Shown here one piece after another: positions 35,281-46,767 of a stretch of 64,000 nucleotides of DNA. The stretch lies in NCBI GenBank assembly GCA_015680905.1, contig CM027380.1:55755001-55819000 (forward strand), read 5' to 3'. A program made the translations under genes and the position numbers. Each line of letters opens with the position of its first letter. Within the stretch, counting starts at the first letter, position 1. Below the pieces are notes generated by a model. That model was not told the DNA's origin, ran no database searches, and saw only the letters and a list, made by a program, of their open reading frames with translations. The DNA is from Coptis chinensis. Taxonomy: Eukaryota > Streptophyta > Magnoliopsida > Ranunculales > Ranunculaceae.

Positions 35281-35640
35281 GTGCAACCCGCCCCCTACCA
35301 AGGCAAAGTTCGAGCGACCCCCACGCTGAAGCGCCTGGAACTTGAATTTTACCTGAGCATGACCCGCGCCCTTGGTAGGCAAAGTTTGAGCGCCCCCCTC
35401 GCTAAAGCGCCTGGAACTTGAGTTTTATCTGAGCTCGACCCGCGCCCTACCAAGGCAAAGTTCGAGCGCCCCCCACGCTGAAGCTCCTGGAACTTGAATT
35501 TTACCTGAGCGTGACCCGCGCCCTACCAAGGCAAAGTTCGAGCGCCCCCCGCACTGAAGTGCTTGCCTGGAACTTAAGTTTCACTTGAGCACGACCCGCG
35601 CCCTCTCAAGGCTGAACCAGAGCTTTGGCCCTATTCTGAA
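35281..35640 (+). repeat. GC-rich 76-bp tandem repeats in the gag leader of F
   Basis: About 4.5 imperfect units. Each runs CCTGGAACTTGA, a T-rich piece, CTGAGC--GACCCGCGCCC, GGCAAAGTT-GAGCG and a C-rich block. The same array precedes gag in B; a decayed version precedes gag in E. Open frames through it reflect high G+C, not a gene. Confidence 0.9.
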
Positions 35641-35872
35641 CCGCCCAATTTCCACAGGTTAGTTCAAACTACCATTACTTCAAGTTATTCAGTGTTCTAA
35701 CTTGTTAAATACACTGAGTTCGCGTATACAAGACGATATTCATAAGGGAAGCAAGGAGGCATTCATGTACTTCTTTCTTCCGCTCCTCGCATCTCCTGTT
35801 AGAGGTTTATACTAGCATATCAGGATTGTTTTGAGTGTTGTCATGTTTAGTTAAGATTGGTCTTAGCCTTGC

Positions 35873-37330
35873 AAGAGATTAAGGTCAGGCAGAAGAAAAA
35901 CGCCTAACGTAATAAATTGGCAACATCAACAAACACGCCTTTCTAGTATACCACTCACTCCACCTGAAATAATGGCTGAAGAAAGAGAGTCTCCTCTCTC
36001 TGACTTTTATAAAGCCTTGAACGATAACCCAAAATCTTGCATCGTTCTATCAAACCCAGTGGGGGATTTTCGAATCCCCCCAAATATATTTAATTTGTTA
36101 CCCATTTTTCATGGGTTAGACCATGAAAAACCTTATCAGCACATGCGTAAGATTGACCAAGTCCTTACTACATTCCACTATCCTACGGTTGGTACTGAAC
36201 AATATAAATTGAGGGTGTTTCCTTTCACCTTAGCCGATAAGGCGGCGCCTTGGTTAACTGCCCATACGCCTAATTCTGTGAACTCATGGGCCAAACTTAT
36301 TCAACTATTTATGGAACACTTTTACCCACCACTGAAGATAGATGAAATGCTTTCCAAGATTCATTTCTTTCGACAGAATCCTCATGAATCATTTTCAGAG
36401 GCTTGGAATCGTTTCACCGATCTTCTTATAGAGTGTCATCACCATAACCTCGCGAAAGACACGTTAGTTCGTGCCTTTTCAAAGGACTTTTACACCACCA
36501 CAAAGAGGTGCTTGACATAATGAATGGGGGTAGTTTCCTCAGTAAGGGAGCCTCAGAGGTTTATAAATTTTTAGAAGATCAAACAAAGCATAATAATAAC
36601 TAGGGGGATAGTGACAATATCTCCCGCTCCGCTAGTTCTTCTACAACAGTTAAGGCCGCCGGTATGTTTGAGATGAAACCCGATCCTGAGCTTAAAAATT
36701 TAATCGAATCTCTCACTACAAAGGTAGAGGCTATTGCTGTTCAACAAAAGCCTACCCCTGTCATGAATGTCAACTCTATTCTATGTAATTTCTATTTGAG
36801 TCCTAAGCATCCCGACTCCTATTGTCCTCTAGTCTATGAGCATCCATCCGCACAGCCGGACAATGTTTATTCCATTAATAGTGAACCTAACGCACCTTGG
36901 AGACAAAACACCAATTTCAGTTGGCGAAATAATCAACAAGTTACACCTCCAGGGTATAATAATCAAAATGTTAGGCCATCACCCAATTACAACGAAGCTC
37001 CCCAAAGACAAGGACAAGGACAATGTAATTATAATAATTATAACAATAATAATTATAATGCTAATAGAGGTATCATTCTGGTTAATAATAACTATCACAA
37101 CCCACCTATTAATAATCAATGTGAGATAGTTCCAGTCACACCACCTGTGACCACTACACCTACACAATCGGATTGTCTTGATGCCTTCATACAGGTTAGC
37201 CAACAATTTTCCAAACCATTGCTCAATCTAACCAACAACTTTTCCAATCCATGGTTCAATCTAACCAACAGGTTTTACAATCCATTAATCATTTAACCCA
37301 ACAGTTAGCCCAAGAGAAAGACCAACAGGC
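35873..37330 (+). pseudogene. Gag of element F, start codon lost
   Basis: Alignment to E and B puts the start at 35873, where ATG reads AAG (then RLRSGR-KTPNV). An in-frame ATG at 35972 could serve instead. Capsid blocks: LSDFYKALND, GDFRIPPNIFNLLPIFHGLDHEK, FPFTLADKAAPWL, FYPPLKIDEMLSKIHFFRQNPHESF. A frameshift lies near 36500 and a stop near 36601. The later part (36664-37296) has the zinc knuckle with its second Cys changed to Tyr (CNFYLSPKH-DSYC), then the Asn/Gln-rich tail. Confidence 0.88.
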
Positions 37331-37339
37331 ATAAGACAA

Positions 37340-38346
37340 ATATTTCTAAAGACGCCTTTTTAGCTGAATAGTTCCCAACTCTATCTGAAAATAATGGAAT
37401 CGTTAAGTACAAGGACCATGGTCGTCTTACTGTACAATGAACCTTGGGGGATAATCACACGACAACTGCTCTATTAGACCTGGGGGCAAGTGTTAACTTA
37501 CTCCCTTATTATTTATATAAACAAATCGGTCTACAAGAGATGCAACCAACCAAAATAACGTTGCAATTAGCGGATCGTTCTATTAAGTATCCTAAGGGTG
37601 TGGTTGAAAACGTGCTAGTTAAAGTTCAAAATTTTTACTACCCAGCCAGGGCCGTTATCCTTGACATAGAAGTCTCTAACAACTCTATTCCTATCATTTT
37701 AGGATGTCCCTTCTTGGCTACTGCCAACGTGCTCATAAATTTCCGTGATGGTTCGATGTCCTTATCTTTTGGCCATCATTCTGTTGAGGTAAATATTTTT
37801 AAGACGATTCAATAGTACCCAGATACGACTGTCGACAGAGAGGTTAGCATGATCGAGAGCTTCGCTCGAGATTATTTTGACAACATGTTTCCTGATAATC
37901 AGATGCCCAAATTTCTTTCCTTTAGAAGTTCAGACTCCGACGTTTTCGTCCCTATACTAGTCGATACCCATCTTATGGATGAGGTCGAGATTGATGACTT
38001 TCTCAAAGATACAGAGGAATACCATAGTAATGTGGATGTGACCAAGCTGGATGAGGAATTCGACGAGTTTGTTAGAGTAGGAGATGATTCACCCTATCAA
38101 GAACTACCTTGCGCACCGTCCACCTCGATTCCCCTCCTTCCACCCTTACAAAGGAACTTAGAGTTTTCACTTGACCCTCTTGTTTCTCCTGTGCTTCATG
38201 ATTTTCTAAACTCTCCTATTAAGAAAATACTACCTAAAGAGCCACCTGACACTTTCATTTTTAGTTGTGTGATAATAACAACCCATGCCACAAATGAGTT
38301 TTATACTAAACCCACATTCTCATTTTTTTCAATTCCTTACTTCTAA
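37340..38346 (+). pseudogene. Protease and post-protease linker of element F
   Basis: Protease at 37444-37815: ALLDLGASVNLLPYYLYKQIGL, LQLADRSIKYPKG, IPIILGCPFLATANVLI. The Arg of the usual LGRPFL is Cys here. A stop at about 37815 separates it from the linker (37849-38346): MIESFARDYF, FLSF, many acidic residues (VEIDDFLKDTEEYHS), ending near NEFYTKPTFSF. The basic tail seen in E is gone. Compared with E, about 550 bp between gag and protease are deleted near 37330. Confidence 0.85.
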
Positions 38347-39233
38347 AATTCATCCATATCCACCATATCTTCCATAACTCATTTTTAGTCATGTTTCACT
38401 ATGGTGTGAATTATATCTTTATTGCTTTTTGTTTTTTATATATTAAATCTTATTCAGAAAAAGTAAAAAATACCAAAACCATAAAAATAGAAATCTAGGA
38501 AGTCTCGGGAATCTGACTTTAAAAGACCCACGTTTAAAACAAATTTTCTAAACTCTGTTGTCTAAAATTTGTTTGGGGGTGGGGTGTTGGTTTTTCCGTC
38601 CTTGATTGTTCAACTTTCCATTTTGTTACTTGTGTCGTTTAATCGTAATTAGATTCGGGTTGACATTACCTATGAATTTAGATTACATTCGTACGCATAA
38701 CTCACATCATTCACGCATTCCGAGGTGTTTACCACCTTTCTATATGTCATCCGCTGTTAGATTAAAATGTGGTATGAATCATTGGATTGGAAATTCTCTC
38801 CTAATCGTTTTCATACCTCATTAGCAAAATCGGACTGGTAACGAGTCGAGAATTCCAATTTTAATTTTGTGCGCATGAGGACAAAATGGGCATTTTTGAA
38901 TTTGATTGGGCTTGGGCCTAAGTCAACAGCATGAACCAAGAACGCATCGCGTTCTTCTTTTTCCTCACTCCATATTCCGCCATTAACAACTCAAAACCCT
39001 AACATTAAAAAAAAAAATGAAAACCTAAATACCACCATGCTAACAGTTTAACCCCCTCCAAAAACTCCTCCTCAATATCCCCACCACCATCTCCATCGAT
39101 TTCAACCGCCAAAAGAGTAAAAATTTCAAAAAAAAACTCGAACCACCAGCGCCACCGCCCAAACTTTAAGTGAGTTTGATTCAAACTCCATTCCCACATT
39201 GTATTTAAACCTTCAAATCATTTCAAAACTTCA
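38347..39233 (+). other. Spacer between linker ORF and ORFx, element F
   Basis: No gene; specifically, no RT, RNase H or integrase motifs. GTTTGGGGGTGG is at 38571-38582. The block before ORFx (GGGCTTGGGCC, CATTCCGC-like leader, TTCAAAACTTC before ATG) matches G and, more weakly, E. Confidence 0.78.
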
Positions 39234-40346
39234 ATGGCACAAAGACGGAGAATTTTGCTGGAACAAGTTTTTACGGCCGACCGCTTCGCGCCATTTTACA
39301 GTGACGAGATGATTAGGAAGGATTGGAATAGGTTGTGGTATTCGACAGATGATTTCTACCACTCCGATTTGGTGGAACAATTCTATAAGAATAGGGAGTT
39401 GGATGGGAATAGAATTTTTGTTAAGGTGGTTGGGACGAGAAGAGAAGTATATAGGAGGTTGCTGGCTGAGATTTTAGGCATTCCGCTTAGATGCCATCTC
39501 GACGCCACATTGCAGGAATCCCAATTTGGTGGGATCGAGCCTTTGATAAATGAGATGGTTTTGGAGGAAAACTACAATGCGAGCTCACAGTGTGTTCGCC
39601 AGTCGTCTCTGCGAACCAGCCAGTTGGCTGTAGCTCAGTGAATTGATAGGAATGTCACTGGAAAAAAGAAGGTCAGTGACATCAGTCTGAACTGTCTTCA
39701 CATTCTATGGATACTCCAGGAGTAGAAGTATGAATTCTGTATTCTCGAGTTTTTGATTAATATGATTAGGGGAGTTGGGAAGAGTATTGCACCTCTCCCT
39801 GTTTTGATAACAAAGATCATGATGAGTTTGAGAGCAACTCCGAAGACTGAGCGTACTATGATTAAGTTGCATACGAATGTCATAGCGTATACGGATTGTG
39901 TTCAGAAGGTTTGGAGGTTGCCTGGAGAGAGGGTAGTGGAAGAGATTGAGTCGGATGATGAGGGGGACACAACATGTTTTGATGTCGATGCCCTGGAGAG
40001 ATGTAATTCTGATGCAGAACACATGCTAGTGCTTCATCGTGGCATGCGTTCTCTTAATACAATTTGTGAAGACCTTCGGACTCGCTAGATTACCATACAT
40101 CATAACTATGAGACTCGTGCCCAGCGCGAGGATGAACGTTGGGAAGAGCTGAAGGCAGAGATGGAAGCACAGCGCAAGTTTCGAGAATAAATGTTTGAAC
40201 GCTTCCCAACCCACGGTGGTTCTTCTTCTGAGGAGGCGTCTGTGAGGCATGAGCATCGTCGCCGAAGGACAGATGGCTTGGGCCTATCTTCATCTCATGC
40301 TCCATCTTCAACTAGTAGCGCATGGTTTAGGGAATATATTGATTGA
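39234..40346 (+). pseudogene. ORFx of element F, one frame with four stops
   Basis: ATG at 39234 (MAQRRRILLEQ). 370 codons stay in a single frame to the TGA at 40344-40346, interrupted only by stops near 39641, 39725, 40088 and 40190. Blocks: DRFAPFYSDEMIRKDWNRLWYSTDD, DLVEQFYKNRELDG, RRLLAEILGIP, VSDISLNCLHILWIL, IAPLPVLITKIM, an acidic EEIESDDEGD patch and a Ser-rich basic C-terminus. G has TGG at the first stop. This is the best template for the family's ORFx. Function unknown; Athila ORF-1/env-like by position and pattern. Confidence 0.8.
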
Positions 40347-40800
40347 TGTTGTTTTTATTAGTCCGGATGTTAGTTTTGTATTCAGTAGTTAAATTTGTAT
40401 TCGGTAGTTAATTGTATTTGAATTTGAATTTTAATATAATGTCGTTCTTTTCAAATTATGCGTTGATTTTTGTGTTAATCCCACCTTCCCGAATTGTTTG
40501 GGGATGGTATTATTTCTTTTAGCATGGTTTTTATATAAGCCAAAAAATTATTATGTAATTTTGCGATGATTGTTGGGAATATTGCCGATATTGGCATGGC
40601 TATGAGTAGATATTGGGGTAGGATGAAATCTCAATGAGTTAGGCAGTTACTATCCTAAATTCAACCTAAAAGATATTAGGTTTGTTTTGAAATAAATAAT
40701 ATGGGTTGTTTCTGCTTTCGGTCTTGGAAATATTTTGTTTCCGGCAACTGCCTTAAACCTTTTTGGCAACTCGCCAATTCGTTTTGGAAACTCAAAACCC
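40347..40800 (+). other. ORFx-to-ORFy spacer of element F
   Basis: No gene. A polypurine-like GTTTGGGGATGG is at 40496-40507. It shows the empty site corresponding to the solo LTR insertion in G (near 40590-40597). Confidence 0.75.
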
Positions 40801-40808
40801 TATATAAA
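40801..40808 (+). promoter_or_regulatory. Candidate internal TATA box before ORFy, element F
   Basis: CCCTATATAAACTTCCTTCATTC, as in G (29532), 468 bp before the ORFy start. The distance to the ATG is almost equal in the two copies. Confidence 0.55.
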
Positions 40809-40904
40809 CTTCCTTCATTCTACACTCACAATCCACACTACTTCTCACTTTCATCTCTCACCTTTCACTCCCTATTTTTCCTTTTTTCTTCTTCATTTCA
40901 GCAC

Positions 40905-41210
40905 TTAAGCTGCATGGAGCGCACCTGTGCCTCAGTTGAGCGCCACCTACGCTTGCCCACCTATAACTCAAAATTCACCTGAGCACGACCTGCGCCCATC
41001 CTAGGCTAAAAGTGAGCGCGCCCTGCGCCTAAGTGCCTGTTACTCAATTTAAACCAGAGTGCACCTCGCGCCCATCCTAACCTAAAAGTGAGCGCGCGCC
41101 CTGTGCCTAAGTGTTTGGAACTCAATTATAGCCTGAGCGCACCCTGCGCCCTACCCAGGCATAGTTTGAGCTCCCCTCGCGCCCTGACCTCGTAGGCACG
41201 AAAAATTCCG
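40905..41210 (+). repeat. GC-rich repeats in the ORFy leader of element F
   Basis: About four imperfect units of 70-77 bp with GAGCGC, CTGCGCC and CCTAGGCTAAAAGTGAGCGC-like blocks. Homologous to 29640-29935 in G. Confidence 0.8.
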
Positions 41211-41268
41211 AATTTTTTTGTGGGTTGTTCCAGGATCGTTTGCAGCTTTTCCAGAGAGTAGTTTGGTG

Positions 41269-42173
41269 ATGACATTTCCTACAGTCATACCTGAGCAGTC
41301 TTTCAAAGACTTGTTGGGATACGAGACTTACGGAGGATTCTGCAGTTAGGATGGCGGCATCAACTAGTAAGTGATGACGACTAGTATACACCTCAGGTTA
41401 CTGCATTTTTCTACAATAATATTACTTTCTATTGTAACCAAGATGGAGAACAAAAATTCTCCCTTGCAATTGAAAACACAACAATGGAATTCAGTAAGTC
41501 TTTGGTAGCATTAGTTTTGGGATTTCCCTTGCCTGATCCTATGCACACGTGGGGATATATGACCGATAATGCATACCTCTATGACTATACATATTTCCAT
41601 GAGTATTATGGGGGAAGGGTATTTCTTATAATGGACCAAAGGCGATATAACATAGCCCTTGGTAGCCTGTCCTTGAATGTAGGCACCACCATGTTATTCA
41701 TCATGATAAATATTTTAGGGAAGTGGCAGTTTAATTCTGCAAATAGTACCGCTGGTGACGTTTTCCTTGCTTTAGCTGAGGGACGTCGCCAATATGACAT
41801 TCCCCGAGTATCAGTGGCTAGTCTAAAGATAACCCAAAGCATGAGGCATAAGTATCATCTTATGCCTGTTTTGGTTTGCCGCATCATGCACGGTTGTTTA
41901 CCTGTATTCTGTACCCAGTTCACAGATTGGAAAAGGGTTGAAGTCATGAGACCCACCAATTGCGTGGTTCGTTCCTTTCGAGTTATGACTTGGCTGGGTT
42001 GGCAGGTGCAACCTCATTTGGTTGCTCCTTACACCCCATCAGACCAAGTCACACTAGACAGATTAGCATGGGTGGATGACACACGGCGAAAGGCTTGGCA
42101 AGTTATCATGGCATGGCAGGATGTGAAAGAACCTTATCTCTTTGAAAAGGAAGATGAGGAGGATGATGCTTAA
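41269..42173 (+). pseudogene. ORFy of element F, frameshifted
   Basis: ATG at 41269 (MTFPTVIPEQS). A small deletion with stop near 41340-41350 shifts the frame; from 41484 it stays open to 42173. Blocks: FSKSLVALVLGFPLP, YNIALGSLSLNVGTTMLFIMIN, LALAEGRRQYDIP, SMRHKYHLMPVLVCRIMHG, DWKRVEVMRPTN, MTWLGWQVQPHLVAPYTPSD, VIMAWQDVKEPYLFEKEDEEDD. It is closest to the D fragment (52136-52631). Function unknown. Confidence 0.78.
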
Positions 42174-43960
42174 ATGTGGGAGTTAAAGTAAGTTTTTATT
42201 TCAGTTAGTGTCTGCTTATGTCCAAAGCAATTTACTTCTTCTAACCCCATAACAGGTGGAACTCTTATAGAGTTGCGTCAGTTTTTCTTTTCTATATTAG
42301 TATGTTTTAACCTTGTTTTGTAGATGTTCAAGAATTTCAAGCGTTTCCATGGTATTTTTCTACCCTTTTTATTTCAATACTTTGAGGACAAAGCATGCTT
42401 CTTGTTGGGGGCATAGAAACACATGTAATTAAGGCATCTGTTAGGATATAGATATTTACAATATGCACTTGTTTCTAGTAAATATTCAAAATTTTCAAAA
42501 ATATAAATAAAAAGTTTATGCTATACACTTAGGAACATTGGTATTGTTTTCTTTCTCTATGCTCTCAATAATCTAGAAGTCTCACGTAGCTTTTGCATGA
42601 GAATAGTTTTTAGAAACTTAGGTTAATATGTAGATAATAATCTTTGCATCTATCTATAAATATATTACATGAGTATCTACGATTGTTTGGCGGTAAGTTT
42701 CTGAAATCTAGGCTAGATTACTTATTTTACAAATCCTGTAAGAATATAGCCTAAAGCCTTATATGAGTGAAACATTTGAGAAATGACACAAGAGAGAAGT
42801 AAAATCCGGATAGAGAAATCACACGTCCACTTGCTTGATCACTATACCATATCCTAAGCGAGAATTTAGGCCCTCGTTGGATCGATATAGCCAGAAATTC
42901 AAACCTATGAATTATTTTCCGCTAGTCACCCCTATGAGCCTTTCTTTAGCCTTTCATAAACCGCAAATCCTTTACCCTATTACAAAAACAAAACAAAATA
43001 AAAAAATCAACCTACCCATTATAGAATGAGTCTGAGAATAGGATGAGTAAAGAAAAGATAAGAGATAAACCTGTGTAAACAAAAATTAGTTAGTTGCTTC
43101 TGAAAAGGAAAAGAAAATAAGTTTCCATCCAAAGAAAAGAAAAGAAAAATAAAAATAGAAATAAAATAGAAACTCCAAAAATAGAATAAAGGAGTCAAAA
43201 AGCCAAAATAAAAAGGCTAAGGATGGAAACAAAGTGTGGAAGCAAAAAGTAAAGAACAAATTTTTTTCTCTAGTTACATAATATGAAGACTCTATTATCT
43301 CAGACTTGTCCTTTTTGAATATCCATTTCCTTCCTTCTTAAACCATCTCCTAATCCCCGCAACACCTTATAAATACTTCTAGCTCAATTAGGAATAGGTT
43401 AGTGTAATAGTAAGTGGCAGATGTGTTTGATCGACTCTGGCTTCCTTGTGTGTCATTGAGATTGTAAGGTAAAGTGTGCCCACTGCATACTGGAGTAGCA
43501 AAACTTGAGCGGAAAAATCAGAGTGGTTTTTGTCTTGACATTTATGTGAGGACCAACTTAAGGACTCTATTCCGAGTTTTCAGAAACGGACCTACTAGTG
43601 CATTTCATAGTATTACTCATTGTATTTATGTTTATTCATAGATGATTTATTATTATGCACATATTAGCTTAGGTTTCAACTTGATTATGTTGTATTCATT
43701 GCTAAGTGAGATGTATAGATAGTTGAGGCATAAATAAAGAAACAATAGTTTTATTTCTTAGTCGTTGTAGTATAGATGAAGTTTGTGAGTACCTTTACTT
43801 GAAAACTCTCACGAGGCTATAACTCGTCCACTAGGGAATTCCTAGTGGTTTAAGGCCTTGTTGCATATGGTCAATGCAATCGTACTCGACGAAACGAGAT
43901 TAGTTAGAACTCCATTTTTGGTCACTTATGCTAATTTCTCATATTTCCTTGAGGACAAGC
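42174..43960 (+). other. 3' untranslated region of element F
   Basis: Homologous to 30924-32732. The first polypurine-like motif is damaged (TTGTTGGGGGC at 42402-42412). The terminal polypurine tract is missing: sequence jumps from GAGGACAAGC straight into AAAACTGTAG of the LTR at 43961. No gene. Confidence 0.8.
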
Positions 43961-45508
43961 AAAACTGTAGTTTTAACCCCTTAACAATAATACTTTTAGA
44001 CCAATTATGCGAGTAATAAATAAGAGTTAATGCTGATTACGTACTTTTATGTATTACAAGCATTTGAGTTAAATATGTGCAGAAATGTGTCACTTTGGCA
44101 AGATAAAGGAGCAAGGGTTGGTTGTTAAGAAGTTCTGTGATTAAAGGACAAGATTCAAAGAGAAAAAGCTTTTAAAAAGCCCGGTCAAAGTTGAAAAGTC
44201 AAAGTTAACGCGGGCTGAAACAACGCACAAAAGTCAGCAAAGCTTCCAAAGACCGTATCCTTGGACTCAAACCTTCAAATTGGGCCTACCTTATGGCAAA
44301 ACGACCGGCTCGGAAAGAGCTTTCCAATAGTCCAAGCCTTGATCTAATCAGAGGAGCATAAAAGGACAAAAAGTCTACTGAAGTCAAATCCAGCTGAAAA
44401 GGGCTTTGTGGACTGAAGGAATTGGGCTTTAGGCTCGATTTTTCGGCCCAAAACATGGCTCGTCAGCCCATGCACGAAAATGTGGATCTGGTCTCCTTCA
44501 TTTCAACACACAAGACTTAACTCTTAAAGATGGAAGTTTGTAGGTAGCCATTGGGGAATAATTTTAGATCTAGATTTAAACTCCATTAATTAGTTTTCAT
44601 ATCTTGTTTTAGATCTAGTTTTACCTTTCAATTAATTAATGTTAGAACAAGTAGATTATTATTTTAGAATCAAATATTAGTTTCATAATAAAGTATTCAT
44701 TTTCATCTCAATTTAGTTTATTAATTAAATTCTTATTTAGTTTAGTATTGTTAAATTCATAAATTAGGTTGTCTTCAATTTCATAATTAGTTACATCATA
44801 ATCATAGTTTTAAATTAGTTCTTAATCTTGTTTAATTTGATTGAATTCATTACTATTGTAGTTCAAATTAGTAAATTTACAATCTTTATATGATGTCTTG
44901 TTTACATTCATATAGAAATGATAGTTTAATGACTCTAGGCTAAACCTCTATTAGAGGGGTTTGAGGAAGCCTTGATGAAAGCTTAATTGTTGTTAGCGTA
45001 GAATAGTCGTAATTTTCCATTCCAATTTAGAAAACAATTAGTTCACCATGAGAATGGGCTTGATTTATTCACATGCTAGTTGTTAGTTGGTAGAAATTAC
45101 CATAAACAATTAGGGACTAGGAACACAAAATTTCTATGCAAAAGCATTGCAATTCGGATTACGACGAATCTTCGCTAGTTAATTAAGTCAAGTTAAGGTG
45201 GAATCAATCCCCCCTAATTCCTTATCATAATGTCAATTTAGCATTTCGTAGTTGAATTATTGAATCTTGTTAGCATAATTTGCATCGTAATATAAATTCC
45301 ATCATACTCTCATTGACTTTGGATAGACTGATAACCTTAGGAAACATTGAATACTAAAGAACTAGGAGTGGAATGAATCTTCTACTCCAACTTTATTGTG
45401 ATAGCATTCGAGAGTAGAATAACTTTGATAAATATTAAGCACACAAAGTTTAGTCTTAGTTTTACTTGCGTTTGAGTCTCGTTACTTATTCGTAGGTAAA
45501 ACTATCAT
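43961..45508 (+). repeat. 3' LTR of element F, both tips lost
   Basis: Begins at AAAACTGTAG, lacking the first 12 or so bases of the family 1 LTR, and stops after GGTAAAACTATCAT, lacking the last 13 or so. The body matches other family 1 LTRs. Confidence 0.88.
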
Positions 45509-46767
45509 CTGTAGTAAATTCAAAGTTTTCTACCTTTTGACCCATTTAAAATTATTAAATGTAACTTAATATTAAAATTAAGTTTTCCAAACTAAATGCT
45601 ATACTCAAACAGAATTAAATGTAACTATCATTCTCGTTACTTATTCACATTCGTATGTGAATAAATAAGTAGGTAGCCATTGGAGAATAGTTTTAGATCT
45701 AGATTTAGACTCCATTAATTAATTAGTTTTATTTACCTTGTTTTAAATTAGTTATTGAATTAATTGTTATTTCTTCATTAGATCAATAAAGTTAGTTAGT
45801 TCTTCATAATCTAGTTTCATTTTCCATTAATTATTTAGTTTCAATTCATAGATTTAGTTATTTGTCATTACTAGTTTCAATTAATTCTTGCATGATTAGA
45901 TTTCCATTTGAATTCAAATAAGCAAATTAAGAATCTTTATATCATGTCTTGCTTAAATTCATATAGAAATGATAGTTTTATGAATCAAGGCTAAACCTCC
46001 ATTAGAGGGGTTTTAGGAAGCCTTGATGAAAGCTTGATTGTTGTTAGCGTAGAATAATCGTAATTTTCCTTTCCAATCTAGAAAGTAATTAGTTCACCAT
46101 GAGAATGGGTTCGATTGCTTCACATGCTAGTTGCTAGTTGGTAGAGATTACCATGAACAATTAGGGATTAGGAACACCCAATTGCTATACGAAAGCATTG
46201 CAATTCGGATTACGACGAATCTTTGCTAGTTAATTAAGTCGAGTTAAGGTGGAATAAATCCCCCCTAATTCCTTATCATAGTGTCAATTTAGCATTTTGT
46301 AGTTGAATTATCGTATCTTGTTAGTATAATTTGCATCGTAGTATAAATTCTATCATACTCTCATTAACTTTGGATAGACTGATAACCTTAGGAAATATTG
46401 AATACTAAAGAACTAGGAGTGGAACGAATCTTCTACTCCAACTCTATTCCGATAGCATTCGAAAGTAGAATAACTTTGATAATTAGACACATAAGTTAAG
46501 TTTTAGTTTTACTTGTGTTTGAGTATCGTTAATTATTCGTAGTATTTTTCAAAGCGTGGATTAAAACCTGTGGGTACATTTAATTCTGTTGGTTAGAATC
46601 ATAGTTTATCAAAATTTCATCAAGGCTACCTACTAGACTATCAACGCTATCGTTTTAATTTAACAATGGCATTTTACCTTTTGTTTGAGCAAATAATCGA
46701 TGCTCAAACAAGATAAATGAAAATGCTTTAGTTTTAGCATTAGAAATTCTTGTCATGCCGGGGCTGT
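45509..46767. other. Scrambled LTR pieces and unassigned sequence
   Basis: 45509-45670 is A/T-rich and unassigned. 45671-46520 is a second partial family 1 LTR in plus orientation (from GTAGCCATTGGAGAATAG to TTTGAGTATCGTT). 46521-46767 is unassigned and has no gene. Confidence 0.7.

Larger units (their letters stand above)
34329..45508 (+). mobile_element. Element F: pol-less Athila-lineage element, family 1
   Basis: Plus-strand order: truncated 5' LTR, PBS, GC-rich leader, gag, protease, linker ORF, spacer, ORFx, TATA/GC-rich leader, ORFy, 3' UTR, 3' LTR. Between protease (ending near 37815) and ORFx (39234) there is only a linker and spacer; no RT, RNase H or integrase motif is present in any frame. 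Both LTRs are damaged, so no target duplication can be read. Confidence 0.88.

Noticed and set aside
35074-35421. Open frame through the GC-rich leader of F
   Set aside because: It crosses LTR end, PBS and tandem repeats; lack of stops is due to G+C content.
42835-43029. Short frame in the 3' UTR, also open in E (62530-62724), as a conserved small protein
   Set aside because: G has a stop at the same place and the sequence is no more conserved than the UTR around it.
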